This document shows positions 1 through 10,659 of a DNA stretch of 64,000 nt, piece by piece. The DNA comes from Elgaria multicarinata webbii. Its lineage: Eukaryota; Chordata; Lepidosauria; Squamata; Anguidae. The position numbers and the translations under genes are program-made. The notes beneath the pieces were generated by a model. That model saw only the letters and a list, made by a program, of their open reading frames with translations, was not told the DNA's origin and searched no databases. Within the stretch, counting starts at the first letter, position 1. Each line of letters starts with the position of its first letter. The stretch is taken from assembly GCF_023053635.1 (NCBI RefSeq), contig NC_086172.1, positions 25,139,501 to 25,203,500 on the forward strand. The letters run 5' to 3'.

Positions 1-730
1 GATGAAAAACTCCCAAAGTATTGGCAGCTCTGAAAAAACTTAAGGACTCCTCGTATCCTTGTGACTGCATTACTTTGCTCATACAGACATTTCATTGAGT
101 TGAGTTACAGGGAGGTGAATGAATGGACAGACTAGTATATAAATATGGAGTAGGGCTGACTGAGCTAATTATAGCAAAGTCAATAGAGAAAGGGAAGAAT
201 GAGAATACGCTCCATGGTTGCCGGGGCTTCAGACCCATGGGAACAAATTGCACAGAGACCCCCAACTCCTGCCCTATGCCGTTTTGATCGCAAGCAATCA
301 TATCATTGGTCAGAAGAAACGGCAACATTATTTAGTCGACGTGAAAATGACCAGACATTGTGAAGACTGGTCCTCTGCATTTCTGATGTTAAAAGACAGC
401 TTTTCATAAGGCTGCAGCTATGCAAGGAGAATAGCTATAAAGTTGTCGCTGACCCAAGAGATCATGGCCTCCTCATCTAAACCTCAACATCCAGAGCCAG
501 AATGCTTATGGCCAAGAAGTGAAAGCTGTTAGCAAGGCGTTCAATTTAATCCTTGTCCTTGGTGCCCAAGGCTTTTAAAAACATGTTTGTGTATTTCTCA
601 GGATGTGAGCATATCCGTTCAGCCCGTGATTCTTCCAAGGCACATCAGGTGCAAGGATAGATTGGAGGAATTGGGGCCCATGCACTAATATACACCCATA
701 ACATAATTGACAGTAGGGAAACAGTAACAG
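1..730. other. NBEAL1 intron, no recognised feature
   Basis: Unique-looking, moderately AT-rich sequence with only short chance reading frames. A partial foldback follows at about 760-815, containing the 'tacaactcccat' word of the hAT-like family seen many times elsewhere. No exon with splice sites was found. Confidence 0.4.
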
Positions 731-969
731 CAGCACCTGGGACCCTATAGTACAGCCTTCCCCAATTGACGGCCTTCCAGATGCATTGGATTACAACTCC
801 CATCATCCACATATTTTTGGCTCTAAGATTTTGGAGTTTCTAATAATTAAAAATAGTGAACAAAATCTGCTTCAAACGACATTTCCTATATAACCTGCGC
901 CTCACTGTGGAAGAGCTGAATTGCAGCTTTCAAATCACAGTGGCTAGACTTGAAGAAGAGACTAGGCAG

Positions 970-1405
970 ACATATGCTGGGTTCACACAACACATTGACC
1001 TACCCAGTGAGGGTTGTTGCCGAACCATGGATTACTGTGCAGCGTGCTTTCCGCAGGGTGGATTATCGTGTTGTCTAAATGCAGCTGTTTTTCTGCAGGG
1101 TAGCTTATTAACCATGCAGTGTGGCTTGTTAACCACCGTGAACAAAGCAAAAACTAACCATGGGTTCTCAAAGTGGCTTTTTGGAGAAAAATAAACCATA
1201 CTTCATGGTTAACAAGCCATCCTGACGCAGAAATGTTGCATTCAGACAACACGATAACCCACTCTGTGGAAAATGCACTGTGTGCAAACGAGGCATTAAT
1301 CCACCCTGCAGAAATTGTGCTGCGTTCAGACAACATGATAAACCACATTTCAACAACAACCCACACTTGGTGGGCTAGCGTGTTGCGTGATCCCGGCATA
1401 GGCCA
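970..1405. mobile_element. Foldback MITE, 'ttcagacaacacgat' family
   Basis: The block holds several inverted copies of a word like 'cagacaacacgataaccca', for example 'ttatcgtgttgtctaaatgc' near 1065 and 'ttcagacaacacgataaccc' near 1240, with 'ttaaccat' words between them. The overlapping reading frames on both strands are a by-product of the palindrome. No transposase is present, so it is non-autonomous. Exact ends are uncertain. Confidence 0.6.
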
Positions 1406-1829
1406 GAAACGAATCTGCCTCATCCAGAGGCAAAGGCAACTACAGCAGGAAAAGTGAGTGACAAACCCATTTGGGCACAATCAGGTTTGTTAAATATTGG
1501 GGGGAAAGTTCCTCTATCACTTCCAGCAGCCTTGTACAAATGGGTGTGAACAGATGGTCTTCATCGCTTGATACTTGCTACCTAGACAAAGGATTTGGGG
1601 GTGGCGATTCTTTGGCCAAAGTGATCTTGCTAATTTCCAAAGCGCCCCAGCGGAATTTGACCACAAAACAAGTTGGACATGACAGCTGTCTATATTGCAC
1701 TACTTGCTTCCAAGGCTATCGAATTACGCTCTCAAGGTGGCAGAATATTAGAGCTGTTGAGCCATAAAGTGGGAAATGAACCTACGTTTGCAAAGTGAGA
1801 AATCTATCTACTCCGCATGCAAAGCATGT

Positions 1830-2272
1830 ACGCTACGCCATGATGATCAGGGGTCTGGAAACAAAGCCTTATGAAGAGAGACTGAAACAACTGGGCATGT
1901 TTAGCCTGGAGAAGAGAAGATTGAGGGGAGACATGAGAGCACTCTTCAAATACTTGAAAGGTTGTCACACAGAGGAGGGCCAGGATCTCTTCTCGATCCT
2001 CCCAGAGTGCAGGACACGGAATAAAGGGCTCAAGTTACAGGAAGCCAGATTCCGGCTGGACATCAGGAAAAACTTCCTGACTGTTACAGCAGTACGACAA
2101 TGGAACCAGTTACCTAGGGAGGTTGTGGGCTCTCCCACACCAGAGGCATTCAAGAGGCAGCTGGACAAGCATCTGTCAGGGATGGTTTAGGGTAGATTCC
2201 TGCATTGAGCAGGGGGTTGGACTCGATGGCCTTGTAGGCCCCTTCCAACTCTACGACTCCATGATTCTACAT
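1830..2272 (+). mobile_element. CR1 LINE 3' fragment
   Basis: The plus-strand frame contains the C-terminal part of a CR1-type ORF2: '[14 protein letters not shown]', '[14 protein letters not shown]', '[18 protein letters not shown]', then a stop at 2188-2190. It ends in the CR1-like 3' end 'ccttccaactctacgactcc' and a short 'atgattct' tail. It is strongly 5'-truncated and about 90% like the copy at 34.9-35.5 kb by eye, which points to a fairly recent subfamily. Confidence 0.9.
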
Positions 2273-2649
2273 GCCCCTCCTCTTTACACTTTTTCAAGGG
2301 AATTTTACGAAGTCCCTCAAAAAAAAATCAATTCACTTTTCTTTCCACCTCACCCCCCACCCCACCCCAAAAAAAGGATTTTCAGAGACAGGACATAGCT
2401 TACATATTTACCCTTGAGTGGTATGGTCAATTTCAGATGTAATGTGGGTTATCAACCACAATTTGGATCTAAGCACAATTTGAATTGTTTGCGAATAAAC
2501 GCTATTCAAACATGACACATCACACACATATATACAGCTGTTGGGGCAAACAGCTATGACGGCACTCCCCAATTACCTGTAGCTAGTAAGATAAACTTAA
2601 CAGGCACAATTTTTTTTAAAAAAAATAACATAATCTTCCATCTCATCTA

Positions 2650-2900
2650 CTTCTTTCATCCAACTATTTTTATTATTATTATTGCATTTATATCCTGCCT
2701 TTTTTCCTCCAAGGCAGCGTACATAATCCTCCTCCTCCCCATTTTAACCTCACAACAACAACCCTGTGAGGTGGGTTGGGCTCAGAGTGTGTGACTGGCC
2801 CAAAGTCACCCAGTGGGTTTCCATGGCTGAGTGGGGACTAGAACCTGGATCTTCCAACTCCCAGTCCAACACTTTAGCCACCACACCACACTTTTACCAG
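2650..2900 (-). mobile_element. Sauria-type SINE
   Basis: Reverse complement of the SINE also present at 21950 and 29393. Shared words include 'gtgactggcccaaagtcacc', 'ccctgtgaggtgggttgggc' and the 3' part 'tgcatttatatcctgccttt'. The 3' tail is ATT-rich, at 2668-2688. Length is about 240 bp, usual for the family. Confidence 0.85.
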
Positions 2901-3503
2901 TGCAGTACAGTCTCTTGCCATGTGGGTTGCGTAAAAACCCAACGAGAACAATTTATGGCAACTGGATCTTTCAAAGTATTTTTTATTAACCAGAACACAC
3001 GCCAATCCAATCTGCATTTTTATCTCTAACTCCTCCGGCTCTATTCTCTTTCAATAACCAGAAAAGTTTTTATTCTCTTCAATAGCAGCAGATGCCAGTC
3101 TGTCAGCAAACAGAAGTGCTTCTGCCAAATTCTTTAAAAGGTTCTGCCCTCATCTTCTCCGTCTTCCCCATATGACATATACTTGAGGGATCAAGCTCTT
3201 CCATTGCGACAATTTTGACAGGAAAGCAATACAGTAAAAAGAGCCAAACCAGCCATCTGAACCAATGCCCTAAAGAGGCACAAAGGCTTCATGCATTATG
3301 CAGCTATTAACTCGGTACTGAAACAAGGAAGCTTACATATTTTAATTCTGTACACCTTTCCAAAAACAAAAGGCGTGCTCCAGCACAAGTTCTATTTATT
3401 TTAATTGAAGAGACAGGCACCTGCTGAAAATCCCTCCCAGCAGGGCCAAAAATTACTCAGTTTTGCTGAATCATACCCAAGGCTTGTCACCAGTTGAAAG
3501 CTT

Positions 3504-3540
3504 CAGTTATTGGGTGGTATAGAAATGCAATAAAAAAATA
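3504..3540 (+). repeat. L2-type LINE tail fragment
   Basis: Only the last bases 'ttgggtggtatagaaatgca' with 'ataaaaaaata' remain. This is the 3' terminus of the L2-like LINE seen complete at 31295 and 48790. Confidence 0.7.
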
Positions 3541-3647
3541 ATTTTAGGGGGATTTTTAAGCTGTATTTTAGCTTTCAGTGACTATTACTTTATTTAACTT
3601 CGTATGGTTCCATTGGCTTAGAACCAGAATTTCTCATACTTAAGAGT

Positions 3648-3735
3648 CCACCCATTGAAATCAATGGGGCTTGAGTTAGCCATGACTAACTTCAGTCCCA
3701 TTGATTTCAATGGGTCTGCTCTCAAATTTGAGGAA
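3648..3735. mobile_element. Short palindromic MITE
   Basis: Inverted pair 'cccattgaaatcaatggggc' and 'tcccattgatttcaatgggt' around a 'tagccatgacta' centre. The same word recurs at 5640 and 37890 in a small family that ends in 'actggatacaaccc'. Confidence 0.6.
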
Positions 3736-3740
3736 GTCTG

Positions 3741-4655
3741 GAGCCAGGCTACTCTGCTCTGAATGCAGCATTTTGCCTTGGGTACTTTGGGGCACAAAAA
3801 AGCGCTGATATGTTTATATTATTTAGAGCGTTTAAATAAGAAAAACATTAATGGATTTTGTCAAGTGCATTTCTTTAAAGAGTCAGAAAGTAATTGCTTT
3901 ACAGTCTGATTCAGTATTTTTACATCTTTTCCCCCCTTTGTATTCCCTGGAAATGATGGATCTCTGTTCTTAAGTAGCCCTTTAGCAAGACCGTACTATT
4001 TTGAGTTAGATAAATATGCCAGATAAATACACCATAAAAATATTGATACATTAAAAAAAGCAATTTAACAGACAATAGAATTTATTCATTGGCCTTTAAC
4101 TTTTAACTATACTTTTATTTAAATTTTGTTTTTAATGTTCATTGCAAATTAATAAAGAGACATCGTTTTACATGGCTAGACCATTTCTGCTCCCTTTCAG
4201 TCAAACAAGGCATATCCTGAAAGGTCGTCTTTGCAGTCATTCCAAGATGATCATTTGAATCTGAGTCACTCAGCTCATAAATAGGACAGCTAAGGAACAA
4301 AACAGTACTGAAATATATCTGGTTCAAGTGCTGCAATTTGCCCTGCAAACATAAACCGCTTCAAAACTGCCATAAATCACTTGTAGATTAAAGTTTTAAG
4401 AACAGCATATTTTTTTTGCCTGATGGGCTTTTAAACTCAAAAGCTTATGCGTTCTCTCAACAGATGCTCATCCAATTTTTTTTAAAAAAAGTCATCTTAA
4501 CCTACTTTTATAACCCACAAGTCATTCCCGACTACTGCATTTCTTTGCCGTTTTGAAAATGTGAATTCTCATCTTTTTCATCAGCTCCTACATTACCTGA
4601 AGTTCTTTAAAAATATTTATATTTATAAATAACAAAATTTGTGGAAGCAAGGCCC
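3741..4655. other. NBEAL1 intron, AT-rich, nothing recognised
   Basis: AT-rich sequence. A 69-codon minus-strand frame at 4139-4348 has no matching splice sites or recognised similarity and is treated as chance. Confidence 0.4.
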
Positions 4656-4659
4656 TATT

Positions 4660-5195
4660 GAACACGTTACATTCAGACAACACAATAGTCAATGGTGGGA
4701 TAATAATCAACTGGACAGTTGTTTATCTAGGGGGTATTCCCCAGATAACATGATAATAATCAACCATGTGTGGATTAGGACTAGCTTTGAGTTGACTATT
4801 AGTCTAAACTGAGATTACTCACTCATCCCCCATCTCTCTCCCCCCTCAGTCCTCCTGCTAGCATCCCATGAGCCATTGCTGCGAAAAATCTATCCTGCCA
4901 GCTGGACTAGAGCGGCAGCCACCGCTTTGACCACTCTTGCCTTGCGACTCTGTGGACAAGGAAATAACCAATGGTGCCCGCCACAGAACACGTTAACCAA
5001 CAGTGGTTCATATAGCCAGCTCAGCACAGCATTGGTTATGCTGTGTTGATTTGTGTTGGCCGTTTTGGCCAAATAACCACCCAATGGTTAAAAAACTCCC
5101 TCCACACAACACAATAACCCACAGTGGGTTAAATAACCAACCGTCACCTATTTAAACCACCCGTTGATTATCGTGTTGTCTGAACCCAGTCAGTG
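4660..5195. mobile_element. Foldback MITE, 'ttcagacaacac' family
   Basis: Left end region 'acattcagacaacacaatag' and right end 'gattatcgtgttgtctgaac' are inverted. Internal copies 'cacacaacacaataacccac' and 'aaataaccaaccgtc' repeat the theme. No coding capacity. Confidence 0.65.
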
Positions 5196-5284
5196 AGACT
5201 TATGGTCAAGTAATCGTGTAGAGAATTGCACTCCAAGATCACCTTCTTCACTCAGAGCTATCATGAAAGGAAGAGCCCCACACA

Positions 5285-5450
5285 CATTGGGGCATAAACC
5301 AGTGGTTCCCAGTGTTGGGTCCCCAGAATCATTGGACTACAACTCCTATCACCCCCAGCCAACATGGACAATAGTCAAGGTTTATGGGAGTTGTAGTCTG
5401 ACCCATCAGAGGACCCAAGGTTGGAAACTACTGCAAACAGTTAATTCAGA
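5285..5450. mobile_element. hAT-like foldback MITE ('actacaactccca' family)
   Basis: Arms 'attggactacaactcctatc' and 'atgggagttgtagtctgacc' pair around 'cagccaacatggacaatagtc', with the outer arms 'agtgttgggtcccc' and 'gaggacccaaggttgg'. An intact sister copy with an 8-bp target duplication lies at 63845-63974. Confidence 0.75.
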
Positions 5451-5609
5451 AGCTCCCAACCTGGGCCTTGCTCAGGAACCAATTAGCAATATCACTGGGG
5501 ATGGCTGTCAGTTTAAATGTTATGTGCAGTGATCATAACATGCTTTCACATGGGCAGGCTTGTATCTCATACTGCAAGGGAAGGAGAGATAGCAGGCAAT
5601 ACAACATGG

Positions 5610-5692
5610 GTGTATCCAGTGTTAGCTGAACGTAACTCGTATTCATTTCAATGTATCTACTCTAAGTAGGACTAATACTGGATACAACCCAC
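5610..5692. mobile_element. Short MITE, 'actggatacaaccc' family
   Basis: Ends 'gtgtatccagtgttagc' and 'aatactggatacaaccc' are inverted; the middle reads 'tcatttcaatgtatctactc'. A sister copy lies at 37861-37947. Confidence 0.6.
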
Positions 5693-5767
5693 TGCAGCCA
5701 TACTGGGTTTTCTGCATTCTCTGTGCCATCTCTTACCTCTCCCCTATACATCTGTCTTGCCCCATTA

Positions 5768-6340
5768 ACAGGGTTCAGACAACATGCTGCGACATGGATT
5801 ATTTACCCCATGATGAGTATCTGAGCTCATGGGTGCCAGGTCACATATGCAAGACATGCTTGGGGGTCCTCATGTTGAGTGAACCCCATAAGTTATTTAA
5901 CCCAAAAACAAACCCATGCTTGCCGGGTTCACACAATATGACAACCCCCATGCAGGGGTTGCATATTCCAAATGGAGGCTGCACACTCCCTGCATGCACT
6001 GCAGCTTCACCAATGTTGTGGTGTCATGTCATGCCAACAGCCCCAATGGACGGCATGGAGAGGTGTCAGTTGGGGAAACCAAACACAACCTTGACAGACC
6101 TCAGCAAGGACAACCTGGCTCACATCCACCCCTGCTTAAGAATTCGGAGTCCTCGGTACTTCTTCTGGGTCTTTCTGCCATCGTCAAAACCATCCCCCAA
6201 AGAGATTCCAGTGATGCTATGTGCCACATGCATCCTAGTTGCAACAGACTTTGCAAGAGGCAGATGTGGTAAGCAGGATTGGAGGCGCCTCAGGAATGCT
6301 TCAAGCCCTTTCTGTACCTAGAATGGCCATATAGCGGTCA
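5768..6340. repeat. Decayed 'gttcagacaacatg' MITE material
   Basis: Begins 'gggttcagacaacatgctgc' and contains a second terminus-like word, 'gggttcacacaatatgacaa', near 5934 with the short hairpin 'cccatgcaggggttgc'. The 175- and 118-codon plus frames here overlap each other and look like chance. Confidence 0.4.
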
Positions 6341-6529
6341 GCAGTGAGAAGTCACATCCCCTCCCCACTGGGTTTTAGTTATGAACAGTAGGCATCCCTA
6401 CTGTATAAGGCAGCTTCCTATATTCCCATTAAACTACCAAGCAATTAGGCTCATTTTCCCCGTGTTCAAGCTCCTGCTAACTTTTCAAGACATTGTTTTC
6501 CATAAAGCTGTACCACCCCAGCTGAGTGC

Positions 6530-6660
6530 ATTAGGGTGCAGTCCTTTACCTGTTTTGACAGCAAAAAAAGTCCTACAACTCCCAGCATGCCCCAGCCAAC
6601 ATGGCTGGCTAGGGAATGCTGGAAGTTGTAGGACTTTTTCCAGTCTGAACATGCATAAGA
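6530..6660. mobile_element. Foldback MITE, 'tcctatgcatgtttagacag' family
   Basis: Arms 'agtcctacaactcccagcat' and 'atgctggaagttgtaggact' flank 'gccaacatggctggct'. Outer arms are 'gtgcagtcctttacctgttttga' and 'gtctgaacatgcataagattgtgc'. The copy at 34868-35560 is the same element opened by a CR1 insertion. Confidence 0.75.
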
Positions 6661-6721
6661 TTGTGCCTTTAGTCTCTTTCCTCTGCTGTATACAGAATGC
6701 AATTTTCTATTACAAAATCAC

Positions 6722-7000
6722 TAAGGCTGCAATCTTATATACCTACTTATCTGGGAGTAAGACCCACTGAACTAGAGATGACTTACTTCTGAGTAAACAT
6801 GTTTAGGATAGTGCTGTAAATTACTCTAGGTCTGCAACTATATGCACACTTATTCATTTGTTACATTACTGCCCAACAGCCAAAGCTCTCTGGGCAGTTC
6901 ACAAAATATTAAAACCTTAAAAATGCAATGTTCAATGAGTCTTACTTTGGAAATAAGTGAGATTTACTTCTAAGCAGATACGCATAGGATTGTGCTATAA
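6722..7000. repeat. MITE halves around an L2 tail
   Basis: A palindromic element with 'ctgggagtaagacccactga' and 'acttacttctgagtaaacat' covers 6722-6830. A second copy (6832-7000) appears split by a minus-strand L2 tail at about 6862-6925, 'actgcccaacagccaaagct'. Confidence 0.55.
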
Positions 7001-7035
7001 GGAAGTTGTCATAGGTAAAAGATAGAATAGCACCT

Positions 7036-7125
7036 AGGAGTTTATTTATTTGTTTATTTATTTATTACATTTTTATACCGCCCAATAGCCGAAGCTCTCT
7101 GGGCGGTTCACAGAGTTTAGGCAGT
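7036..7125 (-). repeat. L2-type LINE tail
   Basis: Minus-strand copy of the L2 3' end. On the plus strand it reads 'ataccgcccaatagccgaag' and 'ctctctgggcggttcacaga', next to the tail repeat 'tttatttgtttatttattta'. Confidence 0.8.
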
Positions 7126-7617
7126 TAATACTGATAGGAATAAAAGGTTACACATTACCACTAACTTTGTAAATATTAGGTACCACTTCAAAATCTCTGC
7201 TTCAGTATTAGTGCTTTCTTAAACATTATACTTTCAATTACCTGTTAAAGAAGAGGAAGAAGTCTTGCTTAACATAGTCATAATGAGCTTCTAAGACAAA
7301 CAATAGGACGTTTGTATTTCAAAAGCTTGCTAGCTTAAGCAACAAGACTAAGAAAAATTCCACAACATCAATTCTTATGGCTCAGAGGAACATTTTTGCA
7401 TATTCTTCTTTGCTGCAGAATAATGAGCACACAAGTAAAAAATGTCAAGCACTTTTGTACTATCAAACTACTGAAGAAACAGTAGTATTCCTAAAACAGC
7501 AACTAAATTCAAGATGGGAAAGGAACAAGAAATAGACCAGAGGCTAACGAGAATAATAAAGTTTTCCAAAAAGTTATGGTGTCATAAACGTATCATTTCT
7601 TTTAGCCCTCGAGTCAT
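7126..7617. other. NBEAL1 intron, nothing recognised
   Basis: AT-rich sequence without a repeat or exon I can name. Confidence 0.35.
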
Positions 7618-7885
7618 TGACTTGGTTCACACAATCAAAACTAGCCACTGTCTAGTTGTAAGTTGTAGCACATGCCAGGCACTTTGTATAATCACTGCCC
7701 TTGCATAGTCACCACCTGGCTGCAACTTATCGTGTCATCTAAACTTGGGCAGCATGGCTTGTTGGAGGGTTAAACAACCCTCAAATAACCCATGGGTGAT
7801 TGTAAGGTTGTTTGAGGGTTGTTTAACCCTCCAACAAGCCATGCCCCCTGGTTCAGGCGACATGATAAGCCCTTGTTTTGAAGCT
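7618..7885. mobile_element. Foldback MITE with a long inner hairpin
   Basis: The inner arms, about 7750-7792 and 7811-7853, pair almost perfectly: 'catggcttgttggagggtta' against 'taaccctccaacaagccatg'. Outer ends 'ttggttcacacaatcaaaac' and 'gttcaggcgacatgataagc' resemble the 'gttcagacaacac' family. Confidence 0.7.
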
Positions 7886-8403
7886 GCAGACAATTCTAGC
7901 TCCCTAGTATGAGATATATATTTATCACATTCACACTTCAGTTTTAGGAATAGATGTGTAAACATTCTAGATGAACATATAAAAATGGTAATATTAGAAC
8001 TTAAGTATTTGTGTCTAATGCAAGACAATAGAAAACAGATCCAACAAGAACACCAACTATTTGGGCCAACTGTACCAGTATATTATGGGCTGTATCCTAT
8101 GCTGCATACACACTAGTACAGCAGGAAGCTAGCAGTTCCTGAAACAACTGGAAATGAGTAAAAGAGAGCTCTGCTGAATTCTTCCATTTCAAAAACGAGC
8201 ATTTCTGGTCATTTCAGGATTCCTTTAAGTAGTGCTAGTTCCTGTTCTGCCAGTGGTAAGTTACACTGGTACAACAGAACTAGTGCAGGTACAACAGCAG
8301 TGTTGGATACTGCCTTATAAATCCCCAAAGAAAAGGGTCTTAGATATTTGGTTCCCATAAAACAATACATTAATGCACGCCCAGCCAATCATAATAACCT
8401 TAC
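7886..8403. other. NBEAL1 intron 2, nothing firm
   Basis: Contains 'gctagtacagcaggaa'-like and 'ggtacaacag' repeated words at 8115-8290, possibly an old MITE. No exon seen before the NBEAL1 exon 2 donor at 8403. Confidence 0.35.
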
Positions 8404-8454
8404 CTTATTGCAATAAAGCATCCAAAGTTCATATAGCCTCTCTCTGGACGCCAT
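8404..8454 (-). CDS. NBEAL1: NBEAL1 first coding exon
   Basis: Start codon at 8454-8452 (context gaaggATGg, G at -3 and +4), 51 coding bases ending AAG, donor GTAAGG on the minus strand. The upstream bases 'gaagagggactgaagg' are 5' UTR. Confidence 0.85.
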
Positions 8455-10085
8455 CCTTCAGTCCCTCTTCCGTGGTTGTGGAGTACCATATGCTCACGAT
8501 CCTACCATGCTTACTTTCAATTCAAAAGGTTACCTTTAATTTTTGGATTCAATCAAGGAAGAAATAAATGAGCCCCTCTAATACTATTGCACAGTGAAAA
8601 TGGCTAAAGGTGGCAGCCCGCCCTCTCCTTTTCAACAATGGCACTTCAGAATTAATCTCCGCAAGTAAAATTAAGCCGCTTGGAGAATCCAGGATGTGTG
8701 AGGACACGAGAAAAGGAAATTTATAACTCCATATTGTATGGATTGCAGAAGATCCCAGGAAGTACTGCCGTTGTTTGACTGATGAAATCTCAATAAAATG
8801 TCATTTGACTCCAAGTCTTAATCATCCTCTCAGCAACGAACTGAACAGTAAGCAGGCAGTGGAAAAGTAGTGGAAAATGTCCTTTCAATGTACCCAAACG
8901 CAAGCAACGTTGAGAGACCACCTGCCAAAAGAAAGTTTGTTTGTCAAATAAAAAGAAGAAGATAAATGCACGCTCAGACATGCACCCGATTTCTGTAATT
9001 CAAGTTGCTACTAGGTTACATGTTTATGTGTTGGTGGGTTTGTTGACTTGCTTTGTTTCCCAAAGAACACACAAAAAGTTAGAATAAAAGTTAGAACAAA
9101 TCATTCTGCAAAAACTTTCCCCAAAAGCCAGTGCTCTCAGAAGACCTCTGCATCAACCAAGTGCCATATTTTGATCAAGTGTAGAATAAACTTCTCTCCT
9201 TTTCCATTTTCAAACAGTGATGAAAAAAAAAATAAGAACATCAAGGGATTTAAAACCAGTGGTGGTGTGATATATGGCTTTCTTAGAAAAAAGTAATCCA
9301 TTGCAGCAGGCGGTCTTGCATTGTTTTGCCTTCTCGAAAAGTAAACCTAACACCAATTTCCTAACACTAAACCTAAACCTTCTCAAGTCTTGCTTCCATG
9401 GTCTTCCCTCCCAGGATACTTCCCCCCACCCACCCACAATTCACCATTTTTATAAGATGCCTTTTCTCGACTCAGCCACCCCCAAACGTAACTGGTTTTT
9501 TTTTTTTTTTTTTTTTTTTTTGCATTTTGCCCAGGGAAGTTTTTATTATTATTTTTCTCCCAGAAATTCTTTTTCTTGTCCTCCCTCCTCATCCCACCGC
9601 CACTAGATGCCCCCTCCTTCCCAGGCACAACCAGCGCAACCACATCCCCACGACCCAGCCTTGTGCGGTATCATCAGACGCGAGATTAATGCACAGCTGC
9701 CTCCTTCCCAGTTTCCTGATGTGTTTCCTGGTCCCCTCCCAGCCTCCTGGTCCCATTCCGGTGCCCCCGTCCCTATGCGGCTCGCCTCCTCTCCCCCTTC
9801 CCACCCACCCACTCCCGAGCCTTCCAGCTCCTCATCCAGCCCGGCCGGGCCTCCCCTAAAGTAACTTACCGGGCTCGGACCCAGGGGAGACAGAGACACA
9901 GCTGCGATCGCTGCCCCCAGCTTCAGCCCAGCTCGGCGGCGGCGGCGGCTGGCAAATAGGAAGCCACATCGCCTGCTTCGCTGCCCCGCCCACATTCCAG
10001 CGCTGCCTCCTTTGCCGCTCCTCGCCGCCTTCGTCATCGCAGCCGCCCACGCCGCCTTCCAGGGCTCATGCAGATGACGTCGCTT
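8404..10085 (-). CDS. NBEAL1: NBEAL1, 5' end (neurobeachin-like 1)
   Basis: NBEAL1 is a very large BEACH-domain protein of the neurobeachin family, which acts in membrane traffic. Only its start lies here. The first coding exon runs on the minus strand from the ATG at 8454 to 8404, is 17 codons long and reads MASRERLYELWMLYCNK, then a good donor GTAAGG. I know the human protein to begin MASRERLFELWMLYYTK, so the match is close and phase 0. Upstream, a GC-rich block contains a non-coding exon 1 with donor GTAAGT at 9869-9864. The remaining exons, starting with the segment after 'YYTK', were not found in 1-8400 and should lie left of the window. The neighbour order CARF-NBEAL1, same strand, agrees with human 2q33. 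The acceptor of exon 2, between 8455 and 8530, was not fixed. Confidence 0.85.
8540..9480. other. NBEAL1 intron 1
   Basis: Unique-looking AT-rich sequence. A 'cctaacaccaatttcctaac' stretch at 9346-9380 is mildly repetitive. No exon recognised. Confidence 0.4.
9497..9522. repeat. Poly-T run
   Basis: An uninterrupted run of about 26 T at the downstream edge of the CpG-rich block. It creates spurious Phe-rich and Lys-rich frames. Confidence 0.9.
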
Positions 10086-10110
10086 GAGGCCAACAAGAGC
10101 CATCTTGACT
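9590..10110 (-). promoter_or_regulatory. NBEAL1: CpG island and promoter of NBEAL1
   Basis: The only strongly GC- and CpG-rich block in the left half of the window, including 'ctcggcggcggcggcggctg'. A CRE-like site TGACGTCG lies at 10075-10082 and a YY1-type site (AAGATGGC on the minus strand, 10100-10107) just upstream of it. No TATA box was seen. Transcription on the minus strand from about 10080 would give exon 1. Confidence 0.75.
9870..10080 (-). other. NBEAL1: NBEAL1 non-coding exon 1
   Basis: Minus-strand sequence ends 'ccgagcccg' and is followed by a consensus donor GTAAGTTAC (9869-9861). The 5' limit is only inferred from the CpG island and the CRE-like site. The open frames here are GC-driven and not conserved starts. 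Confidence 0.6.
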
Positions 10111-10184
10111 ACTGGCAAAATCAGCTCCCTCCCAACACATACACACGCAGTCCCTCTGCGTAACTCTTTATTTTTTCTTACGGA

Positions 10185-10580
10185 GCAACCCTATGCAGGT
10201 TTAGACAGAAACAAGTTCTACAGCTCCCAGAATCGCCTCCCCCGCCAACCTCCATTCCGCGTCCGATACTTCGCACCGCCCTCCCTCAACCTGATGCCCT
10301 CCAGGTGTGTTGGAGTTGGACTGCAACAACTCCCAATGTTCCTCACATCTGGAGGGCACCAGGCTGGGGGAGGCTGCTGCACTCGTACAGACTGGAATGG
10401 GGTGGGGGATGGATGGAGATGGAGAGAGAGATTAACTTTATCATGTTTCGGTGTGAGATGAAATGACTGACTGAGCAATCCCCAAACCGGTGCCCTCACC
10501 AGATGTGTTAGACTACAAGTCTCAGGACAGAGGGATGCTGGGAGTTGAACTCCACACATCTGGAGGACACCAGGTTGGAG
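10185..10580. repeat. Three MITE pieces
   Basis: 10189-10225 is half of the 'ctatgcaggtttagacagaa' element. 10285-10372 is an 'actgcaacaactcccaatg' hAT-like foldback with arms 'atgccctccaggtgtgttgg' and 'acatctggagggcaccaggc'. 10488-10580 is another with 'ggtgccctcaccagatgtgt' and 'acacatctggaggacaccag'. Confidence 0.65.
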
Positions 10581-10659
10581 AAAGATTGATTTTAAGACAT
10601 TACTATATATTGGCTTACTTCCCATTTATTGCACATTCCAATAATTGAATCTTGAAGTT

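Noticed and set aside
4139-4348. 69-codon minus frame that looks protein-like
   Set aside because: No matching splice sites, no recognised NBEAL1 sequence, low complexity of evidence.
5794-6321. 175-codon plus frame
   Set aside because: Lies in MITE-derived sequence with another overlapping frame; no protein similarity recognised.
9383-10118. Several 80-170 codon frames on both strands in the CpG island
   Set aside because: Proline-, glycine- and arginine-rich composition follows the GC content, the frames overlap each other, and the splice donor at 9869 cuts through them.
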